From a bacterium BMS3Bbin13 (lineage in GTDB: Bacteria > Pseudomonadota > Gammaproteobacteria > 21-64-14): a stretch of DNA of 62,335 nt. Under the pieces are notes generated by a model. It did no database searches. It was not told where the DNA came from and was given only the letters and a program-made list of their open reading frames with translations. Shown here in pieces: positions 18,305 to 28,866 of this stretch; positions within the stretch are counted from its first letter, which is position 1, and every line of letters begins with the position of its first letter. The stretch is taken from assembly GCA_002897735.1 (NCBI GenBank), contig BDTW01000048.1:1-62335 (forward strand). Reading direction: 5' to 3'. Made by a program: the position numbers and the translations under genes.

Positions 18305-19207
18305 ATGCGTGTGGCCACCGACCAACTCTATCAGCAGAGCCTCGCCGGCATCCTCAACGATCAGGCCCAGCTCAGCCGCACGCAGCAGCGGCTCTCCAGC
18401 GGTCAGAGGCTCCTGGCCCCGGCCGACGATCCCGCGGCCGCGGCGCAGATTCAGGGCCTCGACACCGCAATCGCCGCCACTAACCAGTTCCAACGCAACG
18501 CCGATGCGGCCACGGCGCAGCTCAACGTCGAAAACGGCGCACTCACCTCCGTGGTCAACGGCCTGCAGCGCGCGCATGACCTCGCCGTTCAGGGGCTCAA
18601 CGGTACCCAGAGCGCCCAGGCGCGTCAGGGCATCGCCGCCGAGGCGCAGCAGATCCTGGATCAACTCGTGAGTGTCGCCAACACCCGGGGCGCGAGCGGC
18701 CAGTACCTGTTCGCCGGCTTCCAGAGCGATTCGCCCCCGGTCGCCGCCACCGGCAACACCTACACCTATGCCGGCGACGTCGGCCGGCGCTTCCTCCAGA
18801 TCGGCTCCGGCCGCCAGGTGGCGGTCGGAGATCCGGGATCCGCGGTGTTTATGAATATCCCCGCGAGCGGCGGCGGCAGCCAGAGCGTGTTCAAGACCCT
18901 CTCGGACCTGATCACGGGCCTGAAGGCCAACAGCCCCAGCCCGAGCTCCCTGACCAATCTGAGCAACGCTCTGCAGAACGTGCTGACCGTCCAGACCCGC
19001 GTAGGTGCGCGTTTGAATGCGATCTCGGACCAGAAGACCCTCAACGGTAACTTCCTGCTCCAGGTCCAGCAAAACCGCTCGCAGCTCTCCAGTCTCAACA
19101 TCGCCCAGGCGGCGACGCAACTCAACCAACAGCTCGTCGCCCTGCAGGCCGCCCAGCAGAGCTTCGCTAAAATCCAGGGGTTGTCGCTGTTCAACTACCT
19201 GCGTTGA
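18305..19207 (+). CDS. flgL: FlgL, hook-associated protein 3
   Basis: The 300-residue flagellin-like protein has N-terminal QAQLSRTQQRLSSGQRLLAPADDP and C-terminal AATQLNQQLVALQAAQQSFA repeats that form the D0/D1 coiled coil. FlgL is the second hook-filament junction protein and is chaperoned by FlgN. It starts 6 bp after flgK and ends the rightward flagellar run. The filament genes themselves (fliC, fliD) are not in the window. Confidence 0.95.
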   Translation: MRVATDQLYQQSLAGILNDQAQLSRTQQRLSSGQRLLAPADDPAAAAQIQGLDTAIAATNQFQRNADAATAQLNVENGALTSVVNGLQRAHDLAVQGLNGTQSAQARQGIAAEAQQILDQLVSVANTRGASGQYLFAGFQSDSPPVAATGNTYTYAGDVGRRFLQIGSGRQVAVGDPGSAVFMNIPASGGGSQSVFKTLSDLITGLKANSPSPSSLTNLSNALQNVLTVQTRVGARLNAISDQKTLNGNFLLQVQQNRSQLSSLNIAQAATQLNQQLVALQAAQQSFAKIQGLSLFNYLR

Positions 19208-19221
19208 GGCGGCTGCTTACG

Positions 19222-19258
19222 GGGGACAGTATACTTATTTCGCAAGTATACTGTCCCC
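19222..19258. repeat. Perfect 15-bp-stem hairpin between flgL and vapC
   Basis: GGGGACAGTATACTT pairs perfectly with its reverse complement across a 7-nt loop. It lies between two convergent genes and could act as a bidirectional transcription stop, although no T-run follows. The GGGGAC foot is shared with the palindrome at 2337-2383. Confidence 0.75.
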
Positions 19259-19263
19259 GCTAT

Positions 19264-19692
19264 TCAAGCGAGCGGGTTGACGTGTTTTAAGCCCGGGAAC
19301 CGTTTGAAGTCATGATCGCAGGAGTGGACGGTGTAGCCGTGTTCCAGGGCCAGGGCGGCAATATGAGCATCGGTGGTCAGGTTGCCGCCGGAGCCGGTCT
19401 GCACCAGGAGATTGCGCAGGATCGGCCAGTGGGCGGGGCCGGACGTGGGGATGGTGACCACGGGCTGGCTCAGCCATTGCTCCACGTAGGCACTGGCGTC
19501 TTGCACCGTCAATGGGTGTTCGAAAATTCGCCCGGAGGTGGTCAGGCGCAGGAATGCCAGCAGGACGATCCAGGGCAAACCCACACCCTCGCTGCCTGAC
19601 AGCACGCGCTCAAGCCAAACGCGGGCTTCTCGGTGCTGGGGCAGATCCCGGTTTACGGCATAGAGCAGCAGATTGGCGTCGATAAGGATCAT
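19264..19692 (-). CDS. vapC: VapC-type PIN-domain toxin
   Basis: The 142-residue PIN-domain protein has the first catalytic Asp in MILIDANLLLYAV, a second acidic cluster in TTDAHIAALALEHG and the C-terminal SCDHDFKRFPGLK. PIN toxins cleave RNA using metal-binding acidic residues. The usual mid-domain Glu is replaced by Ala in the segment LPWIVLLAFLRL, which I believe is common in this subgroup. The start overlaps the preceding antitoxin gene by 4 bp (ATGA), the standard arrangement. Confidence 0.88.
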   Translation of the reverse strand: MILIDANLLLYAVNRDLPQHREARVWLERVLSGSEGVGLPWIVLLAFLRLTTSGRIFEHPLTVQDASAYVEQWLSQPVVTIPTSGPAHWPILRNLLVQTGSGGNLTTDAHIAALALEHGYTVHSCDHDFKRFPGLKHVNPLA

Positions 19693-19973
19693 TTGTGCTG
19701 TTCCAGCTCGCGGACGATGGCGTCGTCCTCCAGCGCGGCGGCCAAGTGCAGCGCCTTGTCCAGATCAATGCCGAAACGCGCTTGCCCCATGTCGGCGGGC
19801 TGCAGCCGGTACGGGCGTGGTGTGGGTCGAGCCAGTTCCCTCAAGCCTGCGCGAAGGGCTTCATTGGCCACTTGCTTGAATGGCTTGCCGCTGCGGCGCG
19901 CCGTTTCCTTGAGGGCGGCAATGATCTGGTCGTCGATCGTCAAGGTCGTGCGCACAGTGATGTCTCCACGCAT
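19689..19973 (-). CDS. vapB: VapB-type ribbon-helix-helix antitoxin
   Basis: The 94-residue protein has an N-terminal ribbon-helix-helix DNA-binding region (TVRTTLTIDDQIIAALKETA to NEALRAGL, residues 6-45) and an acidic/aliphatic C-terminal tail (FGIDLDKALHLAAALEDDAI) suited to blocking the PIN toxin. It should bind its own promoter and neutralise the overlapping downstream VapC. The pair lies alone between the flagellar genes and a repeat element. Confidence 0.85.
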   Translation of the reverse strand: MRGDITVRTTLTIDDQIIAALKETARRSGKPFKQVANEALRAGLRELARPTPRPYRLQPADMGQARFGIDLDKALHLAAALEDDAIVRELEQHK

Positions 19974-20030
19974 GCATCAAGGCATCATTATGCAGCGCAC
20001 GCACAAGCTTGCGCAAACCCCGGGGACATC

Positions 20031-20242
20031 GGGGTCAGGCTTGACTTATGGGCATTCGTTGTCTGGGAACGGAAGACCCGGCCCTGGCCGATCTGGCCAC
20101 CCACCTGGGGCGGGAGCGGTTCGGGGCCGGTTAAGTCGTCGGCTGATTGCATCAGCGAAAAACCTGGGAGCCCGGGATCGGAGAAGGGGTTGAAGGCATT
20201 GGATGGGACTTCTGGAAATGCCCATAAGTCAAGCCTGACCCC
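20031..20242. mobile_element. 212-bp element bounded by perfect 26-bp inverted repeats
   Basis: The arms 20031-20056 and 20217-20242 are perfect reverse complements; the right arm contains CCCATAAGTCAAGCCTGACC. Single copies of the same arm recur at 29500-29521, 29676-29701 and 31222-31247. The interior has no intact gene, but one frame (20048-20134) encodes DPALADLATHLGRERFG, reminiscent of the C-terminal helix region of some REP-associated transposases. It reads as a MITE-like or RAYT-remnant element; the mobility mechanism is inferred. Confidence 0.6.
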
Positions 20243-20303
20243 ATGACTCCTATGACGGGTTGCATCGTGGTCGGGGGCTCCTGTATCGTTCCGGCGTTGC
20301 GTC

Positions 20304-20378
20304 AGGCGCGTAGCTCAGTGGTAGAGCACCACCTTGACATGGTGGTGGTCGGTGGTTCGATCCCACTCGCGCCTACCA
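20304..20378 (+). tRNA. tRNA-Val, anticodon GAC
   Basis: A complete cloverleaf is present: acceptor AGGCGCG / CGCGCCT, D-arm GCTC/GAGC, anticodon stem CCACC/GGTGG with loop TTGACAT (GAC), T-loop TTCGATC, encoded CCA. It sits 168 bp upstream of thrS. Confidence 0.95.
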
Positions 20379-20546
20379 GTTTGTTGGTTCGGGCGCCGCA
20401 CGGTGCGGTGATCCGTGTCCCAGGGCGCTCCGCGCAGGCCGGGGTCCGGCGCACGCGGCACGCCCTGGTTTGGTTCTGGGGCCGTACTAATATTGAGTCG
20501 ACTGGGTACGGGCCGGGGGCGCGGGTCCGAACGGCGGGATCGGGGC

Positions 20547-22472
20547 ATGCCGGTAATCACACTTCCGGACGGCAGTGAACGCCGCTTCGACGAGCCGGTC
20601 ACCGTGGCGGCGGTGGCGGAGTCCATCGGCCCGGGGCTGGCGCGTGCGGCGCTGGCCGGCAGGGTGGACGATCGCCTGGTCGACACCTCTTACGTGATCG
20701 ATCACGACGCGCGTCTTGCGATCGTCACCGACCGCGATCCCGAAGGCCTTGAGATCATTCGCCATTCCACTGCGCATTTGTTGGCGCAGGCGGTGAAGGA
20801 GTTGTTCCCGGAGGCCCAGGTGACGATCGGGCCGGTGATCGAGGACGGTTTCTATTACGATTTCGCCTATGCGCGCCCCTTCACCCCGGAGGATCTGGAG
20901 GCGATCGAGCGGCGCATGATGGAGCTGGTCGCGAAGGATTTCCCGGTGACGCGCACGGTGCTGCCGCGCGAGGAGGCCGTGACCTTCTTCCGGAAGCTGG
21001 GCGAGGAGTACAAGGCGCGGATCCTCGAGGAGATCCCGGCCGGGGAGCCGATCTCCCTGTACCGGCAGGGGGATTTCGTGGATCTGTGCCGCGGCCCGCA
21101 TGTGCCGAGCACCGGGCGGCTCAAGGCCTTCAAGCTGACTAAGCTGGCGGGCGCCTACTGGCGGGGCGATTCCCGCAACGAGATGCTCCAGCGCATCTAC
21201 GGGACTGCGTGGCCGGACCGCAAGTCCCTCAAGGCGTATCTCCATCGTCTGGAGGAGGCGGCCAAGCGCGACCACCGGCGCATCGCGCGCCAACTCGGGT
21301 TGTTCCATCTCCAGGAAGAAGCCCCGGGGATGGTGTTCTGGCACGATCGCGGCTGGCGGATCTATCTGACCGTCGAGCAGTACATCCGCGAAAAGCTGCG
21401 TGCCCGCGGCTACCAGGAGGTGCACACGCCCGCGGTCCTGGATCGCTCCCTGTGGGAGAAGTCCGGGCACTGGGAGAAGTTCGCCGAGAATATGTTTACG
21501 ACTCACTCGGAGAACCGCGACTACGCGATCAAGCCCATGAATTGCCCGGCCCACGTGCAGATCTTCAATCAGGGCCTCAAGAGTTACCGGGATCTGCCCC
21601 TTCGGTTGGCGGAGTTCGGCTCCTGCCACCGCAACGAGCCGTCCGGGACCCTGCACGGGCTGATGCGGCTGCGCAGTTTCGTCCAGGACGACGCCCACAT
21701 CTTCTGCACCGAGGAGCAGATTCAGGGTGAGGTCTCGGCGTTCATCGACCTGCTGTTCGAGGTCTACCGCGATTTCGGTTTCGACGAGGTCTTGGTGCGC
21801 CTGTCCACCCGCCCGCCGGACCGGGTCGGCGAGGACGCGCTCTGGGATTGGGCCGAGCAGGCCCTGGAGCAGGCCCTGAACGCGGCCGACCTGGACTGGG
21901 AACTCCAACCGGGGGAGGGGGCCTTCTACGGCCCCAAGATCGAGTTCTCGCTACGCGACTGCCTGGAGCGGGTCTGGCAGCTCGGGACGATTCAGCTCGA
22001 TTTCTCCATGCCGGAGCGCCTCGGCGCCCGCTATATCGCCGAGGACGGCGGCAAGCGGGTCCCGGTGATGCTGCATCGGGCGATTCTGGGGTCGATGGAG
22101 CGGTTTGTGGGTATACTCTTGGAACACTACGCCGGTGCGCTGCCGGCCTGGCTCGCCCCGGTGCAGGCGGCGGTCCTGACTATTACCGAGCGTCACGGCC
22201 CTTATGCCCGGGAGGTTGAACAAACTCTGTCAAATCAGGGCTTCCGGGTCATTTCGGACTTGAGAAATGAGAAGATCGGCTTTAAAATCCGTGAACACAC
22301 CTTGCAGCGAATCCCATATTTGCTGATCATAGGGGACCGGGAGCAGGAAACCGGTATGGTTGCCGTGCGCGCGCGCGGCGGCGAGGATCTGGGTGCGATG
22401 CCGGTAGCGGCATTCGCTCAGCGTCTCGCCGCAGAGATCGCGGGCCGCGGCGTCACTGTTTTGGAGGACTGA
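20547..22472 (+). CDS. thrS: Threonyl-tRNA synthetase
   Basis: The 641-residue class II synthetase has an N-terminal TGS domain (1-62) and the editing domain with [11 protein letters not shown] and DLCRGPHV. The catalytic domain shows MNCPAH, the motif 2 segment CHRNEPSG, and motif 3 [11 protein letters not shown]; the C-terminal anticodon-binding domain contains [20 protein letters not shown]. It charges tRNA-Thr and removes mis-attached Ser. The frame is open to 20415, but [10 protein letters not shown] at 20547 matches the conserved start. The infC coding sequence begins 3 bp after its stop codon. Confidence 0.97.
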   Translation: MPVITLPDGSERRFDEPVTVAAVAESIGPGLARAALAGRVDDRLVDTSYVIDHDARLAIVTDRDPEGLEIIRHSTAHLLAQAVKELFPEAQVTIGPVIEDGFYYDFAYARPFTPEDLEAIERRMMELVAKDFPVTRTVLPREEAVTFFRKLGEEYKARILEEIPAGEPISLYRQGDFVDLCRGPHVPSTGRLKAFKLTKLAGAYWRGDSRNEMLQRIYGTAWPDRKSLKAYLHRLEEAAKRDHRRIARQLGLFHLQEEAPGMVFWHDRGWRIYLTVEQYIREKLRARGYQEVHTPAVLDRSLWEKSGHWEKFAENMFTTHSENRDYAIKPMNCPAHVQIFNQGLKSYRDLPLRLAEFGSCHRNEPSGTLHGLMRLRSFVQDDAHIFCTEEQIQGEVSAFIDLLFEVYRDFGFDEVLVRLSTRPPDRVGEDALWDWAEQALEQALNAADLDWELQPGEGAFYGPKIEFSLRDCLERVWQLGTIQLDFSMPERLGARYIAEDGGKRVPVMLHRAILGSMERFVGILLEHYAGALPAWLAPVQAAVLTITERHGPYAREVEQTLSNQGFRVISDLRNEKIGFKIREHTLQRIPYLLIIGDREQETGMVAVRARGGEDLGAMPVAAFAQRLAAEIAGRGVTVLED

Positions 22473-22478
22473 AGCATC
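22463..22478 (+). promoter_or_regulatory. Ribosome site plus AUC start codon of infC
   Basis: GGAGG (22463-22467) lies 8 nt before ATC at 22476, in frame with IF3 residues [10 protein letters not shown]. No ATG, GTG or TTG occurs in that frame before the body of IF3. A rare start codon is the classical device by which IF3 represses its own translation. Confidence 0.85.
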
Positions 22479-22994
22479 GCTGCCGATCGAGAGCATCGCA
22501 TCAACGAAGGGATCACAGCCACGCAGCTCCGCGTCGTCGGGGCTGACGGTGAACCGGTAGGCGTCATTTCGCGCGAGGAAGCGTTGGAAATGGCGCTGGA
22601 GGCGGGGCTGGATCTGGTGGAGATCGCGCCGCAGGCCGATCCCCCTGTGTGCCGGGTGATGGACTACGGCAAGTTCCGCTTCGAGCAGAGCAAGAAGGCT
22701 CACCAAGCCCGGCGCAAGCAGAAGCAGACGCACCTCAAGGAGGTGAAGTTCCGCCCCGGGACGGACGAGGGCGACTACCAGATCAAGCTGCGTAATCTGG
22801 TGCGCTTTCTGAGCAACGGCGACAAGGCGAAGATCACGCTGCGTTTCCGCGGGCGCGAGATGGCCCACCAGGAACTGGGGCGACGGCTGTTGCATCGCGT
22901 CGAGGCGGACCTCAAGGAGTTCGGGGCCGTGGAACAGTTTCCGCGCATGGAGGGGCGGCAGATGGTGATGCTGGTCTCGCCCAAACGCAGTTGA
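22476..22994 (+). CDS. infC: Translation initiation factor IF-3
   Basis: The 172-residue protein begins at ATC with [20 protein letters not shown], the conserved IF3 N-terminus. It continues with [20 protein letters not shown] (N-domain), the basic linker [20 protein letters not shown], and the C-domain ending VSPKRS. IF3 keeps 30S subunits free and discriminates against non-canonical start codons, which explains autoregulation through AUC. The GGAGG site lies inside the 3' end of thrS, so translation may be coupled. A start at TTG 22584 would delete about 36 conserved residues. Confidence 0.95.
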   Translation: MAADREHRINEGITATQLRVVGADGEPVGVISREEALEMALEAGLDLVEIAPQADPPVCRVMDYGKFRFEQSKKAHQARRKQKQTHLKEVKFRPGTDEGDYQIKLRNLVRFLSNGDKAKITLRFRGREMAHQELGRRLLHRVEADLKEFGAVEQFPRMEGRQMVMLVSPKRS

Positions 22995-23067
22995 GAATTT
23001 CCCGGTCCCGGGCGCGCGCCGCCGGGGGCCCCGGATGGATCGCTTACATTCAAGTGGAGTTTTTACG

Positions 23068-23265
23068 ATGCCGAAGCTGAAGACCAACCGTGGCGCGGCG
23101 AAGCGTTTCCGGCGCACCGCCGCCGGCGGCTACAAGTGCGCCCATTCGCACCATCGCCACATCCTGACCAAGAAGAGCGCCAAGCGCAAACGCACACTGT
23201 GCGCCACCACGACGCTGCATTCCTCGGATGTGCCGGCGGCGCGGCGTATGCTGCCCTACAGTTGA
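23068..23265 (+). CDS. rpmI: Ribosomal protein L35 (bL35)
   Basis: The 65-residue, very basic protein begins [20 protein letters not shown] and contains [10 protein letters not shown], the bL35 signature. It has the usual length and lies in the conserved infC-rpmI-rplT order. AAGTGGAG precedes the ATG. In enterobacteria L20 represses this unit through an RNA structure upstream of rpmI; the 73-bp infC-rpmI gap could hold such a site, but I cannot show it. Confidence 0.96.
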   Translation: MPKLKTNRGAAKRFRRTAAGGYKCAHSHHRHILTKKSAKRKRTLCATTTLHSSDVPAARRMLPYS

Positions 23266-23297
23266 TGCTCCGGATCCGGAAGGTAAAGGTATAAGTC

Positions 23298-23657
23298 ATG
23301 CCAAGAGTCAAACGAGGGGTCACCGCCCGCGCCCGGCACAAGAAGGTGCTCGGCAAGGCGAAGGGCTATTATAACGGCCGTCGCAAAGTCTACCGCGTCG
23401 CCAAGCAGGCGGTCACCAAGGCCGCGCAGTACGCTTACCGCGACCGGCGCCAGCGCAAGCGCCAGTTCCGGGGCCTGTGGATCGTGCGCATCAACGCGGC
23501 CGCCCGCGAGTGTGGGCTTTCGTACAGTCGCTTCATGGATGGTCTGCACAAGGCCGCGATCGAGGTCGACCGCAAGGTCCTCGCGGATCTCGCGGTGTGC
23601 GACAAGGCGGCGTTCGCCGCGCTTGCGGAGCAGGCGAAGGCCGCGCTTCCCGGTTAG
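23298..23657 (+). CDS. rplT: Ribosomal protein L20 (bL20)
   Basis: The 119-residue basic protein has [20 protein letters not shown] and [20 protein letters not shown], typical of bL20. It assembles early onto 23S rRNA and commonly represses its own operon. An intrinsic terminator follows 35 bp after the stop, so readthrough to pheS should be limited. Confidence 0.97.
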   Translation: MPRVKRGVTARARHKKVLGKAKGYYNGRRKVYRVAKQAVTKAAQYAYRDRRQRKRQFRGLWIVRINAAARECGLSYSRFMDGLHKAAIEVDRKVLADLAVCDKAAFAALAEQAKAALPG

Positions 23658-25151
<1,494 letters not shown>

Positions 25152-25173
25152 CGCGGGTCGCGCGGCATCGGTG

Positions 25174-26155
25174 GTAGGGCGGGCCCCGGCCCGCCGAGGA
25201 CGTTGGGGCGTGCGCGACGGTGGAAGGGTCATGCGTCGTCGGCCGGGCAAGCCCGGCCCTACAGGTGGCACGTGGTAGGGCGGGCCTTGGCCCGCCGAGG
25301 ATGTTGGGTCGTGCGCAACGGTGGAAGGGTCGTGCGCCGTCGGCCGGACAAGCCCGGCCCTACAGGTGGCACGCGGTAGGGCGGGCCTTGGCCCGCCGAG
25401 GACGTTGGGGTCGTGCGCAACGGTGGAAGGGTCGTGCGCCGCCGGCCGGGCAATCCCGGCCCTACAGGTGGCACGTGGTAGGGCGGGCCTTGGCCCGCCG
25501 AGGACGTTGGTGCGTGCGCAACGGTGGAAGGGTCGTGCGCCGCCGGCCGGGCAAGCCCGGCCCTACAGGTGGCACGTGGTAGGGCGGGCCTCGGCCCGCC
25601 GAGGACGTTGGGGCGTGCGCAACGGTGGAAGGGTCGTGCGCCGTCGGCCGGACAAGCCCGGCCCTACAGGTGGCACGCGGTAGGGCGGGCCTTGGCCCGC
25701 CGAGGACGTTGGTGCGTGCGCAACGGTGGAAGGGTCGTGCGCCGCCGGCCGGGCAAGCCCGGCCCTACGGGTGGCACGCGGTAGGGCGGGCCCCGGCCCG
25801 CCGAGGACGTTGGGGCGTGCGCGGCGGTGGAAGGGTCGTGCGCCGCCGGCCGGACAAGCCCGGCCCTACAGGTGGCACGCGGTAGGGCGGGCCTTGGCCC
25901 GCCGAGGACGTTGGGGTCGTGCGCGGCGGTGGAAGGGTCGTGCGCCGCCGGCCGGACAATCCCGGCCCTACGGGTGGCACGCGGTAGGGCGGGCCTTGGC
26001 CCGCCGAGGACGTTGGGGCGTGCGCAACGGTGGAAGGGTTGTGCGCCGCCGGCCGGACAAGCCCGGCCCTACGGGTGGCACGTGGTAGGGCGGGCCTTGG
26101 CCCGCCGAGGATGTTGGGGTCGTGCGCGGCGGTGGAAGGGTCGTGCGCCGTCGGC
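25174..26155. repeat. Tandem array of ten 101-102 bp REP-pair (BIME-like) units between pheS and pheT
   Basis: GTAGGGCGGGCC begins units at 25174, 25275, 25376, 25478, 25579, 25680, 25781, 25882, 25984 and 26085; spacing is 101 bp except two steps of 102. Each unit has a direct hairpin (GTAG, then GGCGGGCC-TT-GGCCCGCC), a linker of about 45 bp, and an inverted relative (GGCCGGGC-AA-GCCCGGCC, then CTAC). The tenth unit breaks off before its second hairpin. Changes in the stems are mostly single and keep G-U pairing on one strand. Because the period is not a multiple of three, the open frames across it are artefacts. Confidence 0.93.
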
Positions 26156-26181
26156 TTGGCGAATGGGGACGAAAGGCGGAT

Positions 26182-28560
26182 ATGCGGTTCAGTGAAGCAT
26201 GGTTGCGCGAGTGGGTGAATCCGCCGGTCTCCACGCGGGATCTGGCCGGGCAACTCACTATGGCCGGTCTCGAGGTGGATTCGGTCATGCCCGCCGCGCC
26301 GGCGTTCACCGGCGTAGTGGTTGCGGAGATCCTCTCCGCGGATCGGCATCCCGACGCCGACAAGCTGCGGGTATGCCGTGTCGCAGCGGGAGAGGGCGAG
26401 CCCCTCCAAGTGGTGTGCGGCGCCCCCAACGCCCGCGTCGGCTTGCACGTGCCGCTGGCGCGGGAGGGTGCCCGGTTGCCGGGCGACCTGCGTATCCGCC
26501 GTGCGCGCCTGCGCGGCGTGGAATCGCGGGGCATGCTGTGCTCGGCCCGGGAACTGGGTCTGAGCGAGGAGCATGCGGGGCTCATGGAGCTGCCGGCGGA
26601 CGCGCCGGTCGGCACGGACCTGCGCCGTTACCTGGATCTCGGCGATCAGGTGCTCGACCTCGATCTCACGCCCAACCGAGGCGACTGCCTGGGGCTCGCG
26701 GGGATTGCCCGCGAGGTCGGTGTGCTCAACCGCTGTCCGGTGACTGCGCCGTCCGCCGCCCCCGTTGCGGCCGCCGTCGCGGACCGGTTCCCGGTAACCG
26801 TAGAGGCCGCCGCGGATTGCCCGCGCTACCTCGGCCGGGTGATCCGCGGTCTCGATGCGCGCGCACCCACTCCCTTGTGGATGCAGGAGCGGCTGCGTCG
26901 TAGCGGGCTGCGCAGTCTGGGTCCGTTGGTCGACGTGACCAACTACCTGTTGCTGGAATATGGGCAGCCCCTGCACGCGTTCGATCTCGCGCGACTCGCG
27001 GATGGAATCCAGGTACGCCGCGCGCGTGCCGGCGAGCGCCTGACCCTGCTCGACGGTCGCGAGATCGAGTTGGATCCCGAGACACTGGTGATCGCCGACG
27101 CGCGGCGGGTCCTCGCACTGGCGGGAATCATGGGCGGCGCGGATTCCGGGGTGGGTGAGGAGACCACGGACGTGTTTCTCGAGTGCGCGTTCTTCACCCC
27201 GGCGGCGGTCGCCGGTCGCGCGCGCCGCTACGGGTTACGCACCGAGTCCTCGCACCGCTTCGAACGCGGCGTCGATCCCGCGATCCAGACGGTGGCCATG
27301 GAGCGGGCGACGGCGCTGCTGCTGGCGATCGCCGGCGGAAGCCCCGGGCCTGTGATCGAGACCGCTACGCCGGAACACCTGCCGCGGCGTGCCGCCGTCC
27401 GACTGCGTTCGGCACGCATCGAGCGCCTGCTGGGCGTGGATCTTCCCGGCGGGGAGGTGGAGGAAATCCTGCAACGCCTCGGCATGGAGGTCGAACGGGA
27501 CGGGTCGCAGTGGCGGGTGAGCGTCCCGACCCACCGCTTCGATATCGACTCGGAGGTGGATCTCATCGAGGAACTGGCGCGTGTATACGGCTACGATCGG
27601 TTGCCCGGCACCCGGCCGTCGGGCGGCGTCGCGATGATCCCGCAGCCGGAGGGCCGGGTCGAGGTGGGCCGGATCCGTACGGCCCTGGTCGACCGGGGCT
27701 ACCAGGAGGTCGTCACCTACAGCTTCGTGGATCCGGCGCTCCAGGCGCGGCTCGCCCCGAATTTGGATTCGCTCTCGCTCACCAACCCCCTTTCGGTGGA
27801 ACTGGCGGTGCTCCGGACGAGTCTCTGGACGGGGTTGCTGAAGGTCCTGATTCACAATCAGAATCGTCAACAGACACGGGTGAGGATCTTCGAGTGTGGT
27901 CTAAGGTTTATCAAGCAACAGTCCGAAATAAAACAGGAAAACACAATCAGCGGCTTGGCGGCCGGGGGCACCTATCCGGAGCAGTGGGGGTCTCCCTCCC
28001 AAGCCGTTGATTTCTACGACGTGAAATCCGATCTCGAGGCCCTGATGGATTTGACGGGTCGAAATGAGGGGTTTATCTTTACCCCGGCGGTTCACCCGGC
28101 CCTCCACCCCGGCCAGACGGCCCGGATCCATTGCAAAGGCGTCCCCGTGGGGTGGCTGGGGACTCTTCACCCGGAGTTGCAAAAGGAGCTGGAAGTTGCG
28201 GAGCGGGTAGTGCTTTTCGAGTTGAGCCTCGATCATTTGCAAGAGGTTCGGATGCCCGCATTCCAGGAGTTGTCGCGCTTCCCCGCCAATCGTAGGGATT
28301 TGGCGGTGGTCGTGGACGAGGCGGTGAGCGCCGCGGCGGTGCGGGAGTGCATCGTGCGCCATGCGCCGGAGGTCCTGCAAGAGGTGATCCTGTTTGATGT
28401 CTACCGGGGAAAAGGCGTAGAGGCAGGGCGAAGAAGTATCGCTTTTGGATTGATTTTTCAGGATTCTTCTCGTACCCTTGCGGATCAGGACATGGATGCC
28501 ATCCTCGCGGGGGTGGTGGCAGGGCTCGAACAAGAACTGGGTGCTACGTTACGAGGATAA
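26182..28560 (+). CDS. pheT: Phenylalanyl-tRNA synthetase beta subunit
   Basis: The 792-residue protein has an N-terminal tRNA-binding OB-fold domain (about 40-150, with HPDADKLRVCRV and GVESRGMLCSARELGL), B3/B4 editing and B5 domains. The C-terminal FDX-ACB anticodon domain contains LSRFPANRRDLAVVVDEAVS. It pairs with PheS to charge tRNA-Phe and edits mischarged Tyr. The start MRFSEAWLREWV at 26182 has AAGGCGG before it; the in-frame upstream ATG 26122 lies inside the repeat array. Base use in residues 580-620 (AAxEIKQENTI) is less GC-rich than the rest. Confidence 0.96.
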   Translation: MRFSEAWLREWVNPPVSTRDLAGQLTMAGLEVDSVMPAAPAFTGVVVAEILSADRHPDADKLRVCRVAAGEGEPLQVVCGAPNARVGLHVPLAREGARLPGDLRIRRARLRGVESRGMLCSARELGLSEEHAGLMELPADAPVGTDLRRYLDLGDQVLDLDLTPNRGDCLGLAGIAREVGVLNRCPVTAPSAAPVAAAVADRFPVTVEAAADCPRYLGRVIRGLDARAPTPLWMQERLRRSGLRSLGPLVDVTNYLLLEYGQPLHAFDLARLADGIQVRRARAGERLTLLDGREIELDPETLVIADARRVLALAGIMGGADSGVGEETTDVFLECAFFTPAAVAGRARRYGLRTESSHRFERGVDPAIQTVAMERATALLLAIAGGSPGPVIETATPEHLPRRAAVRLRSARIERLLGVDLPGGEVEEILQRLGMEVERDGSQWRVSVPTHRFDIDSEVDLIEELARVYGYDRLPGTRPSGGVAMIPQPEGRVEVGRIRTALVDRGYQEVVTYSFVDPALQARLAPNLDSLSLTNPLSVELAVLRTSLWTGLLKVLIHNQNRQQTRVRIFECGLRFIKQQSEIKQENTISGLAAGGTYPEQWGSPSQAVDFYDVKSDLEALMDLTGRNEGFIFTPAVHPALHPGQTARIHCKGVPVGWLGTLHPELQKELEVAERVVLFELSLDHLQEVRMPAFQELSRFPANRRDLAVVVDEAVSAAAVRECIVRHAPEVLQEVILFDVYRGKGVEAGRRSIAFGLIFQDSSRTLADQDMDAILAGVVAGLEQELGATLRG

Positions 28561-28563
28561 GCG

Positions 28564-28866
28564 ATGGCACTGACCAAGGCGGAAATGGCGGAACGGCTTT
28601 TCGAGGAATTGGGGCTGAACAAACGGGAGGCCAAGGACTTAGTGGAAATGTTCTTCGAGGAGGTGCGTGCGGCGCTCGAAGACGGCCAAGCGGTGAAGCT
28701 CTCCGGTTTCGGGAACTTCAGCCTGCGCGACAAGAATGAGCGGCCGGGACGCAACCCCAAGACCGGCGAAGAGATTCCCATCACGGCGCGACGGGTGGTC
28801 ACCTTCCGCCCCGGACAAAAACTCAAGGCTCGGGTGGAAGCCTATGCTGGAACCCAGCAACAATAA
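28564..28866 (+). CDS. ihfA: Integration host factor alpha subunit
   Basis: The 100-residue HU/IHF-fold protein contains [20 protein letters not shown] and [22 protein letters not shown], the DNA-bending arm and family signature. The N-terminal [20 protein letters not shown] identifies the alpha chain. With IhfB it bends DNA at specific sites, supporting sigma-54 promoters (several are visible here) and recombination. It starts 3 bp after pheT, the conserved order in gammaproteobacteria. Confidence 0.96.
   Translation: MALTKAEMAERLFEELGLNKREAKDLVEMFFEEVRAALEDGQAVKLSGFGNFSLRDKNERPGRNPKTGEEIPITARRVVTFRPGQKLKARVEAYAGTQQQ

Noticed and set aside
16256-19129. A 957-codon open frame on the minus strand
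   Set aside because: It is the antisense shadow of flgK and flgL, with no recognisable domain.
25174-26155. Possible CRISPR array
   Set aside because: The whole 101-bp unit repeats, with no unique spacers and no cas genes; the units are hairpin pairs.
25220-26218. Overlapping frames of 60-120 codons with a repeated '[16 protein letters not shown]' theme
   Set aside because: They arise from the 101-bp repeat read in successive frames. No ribosome sites and no conservation of frame between units.
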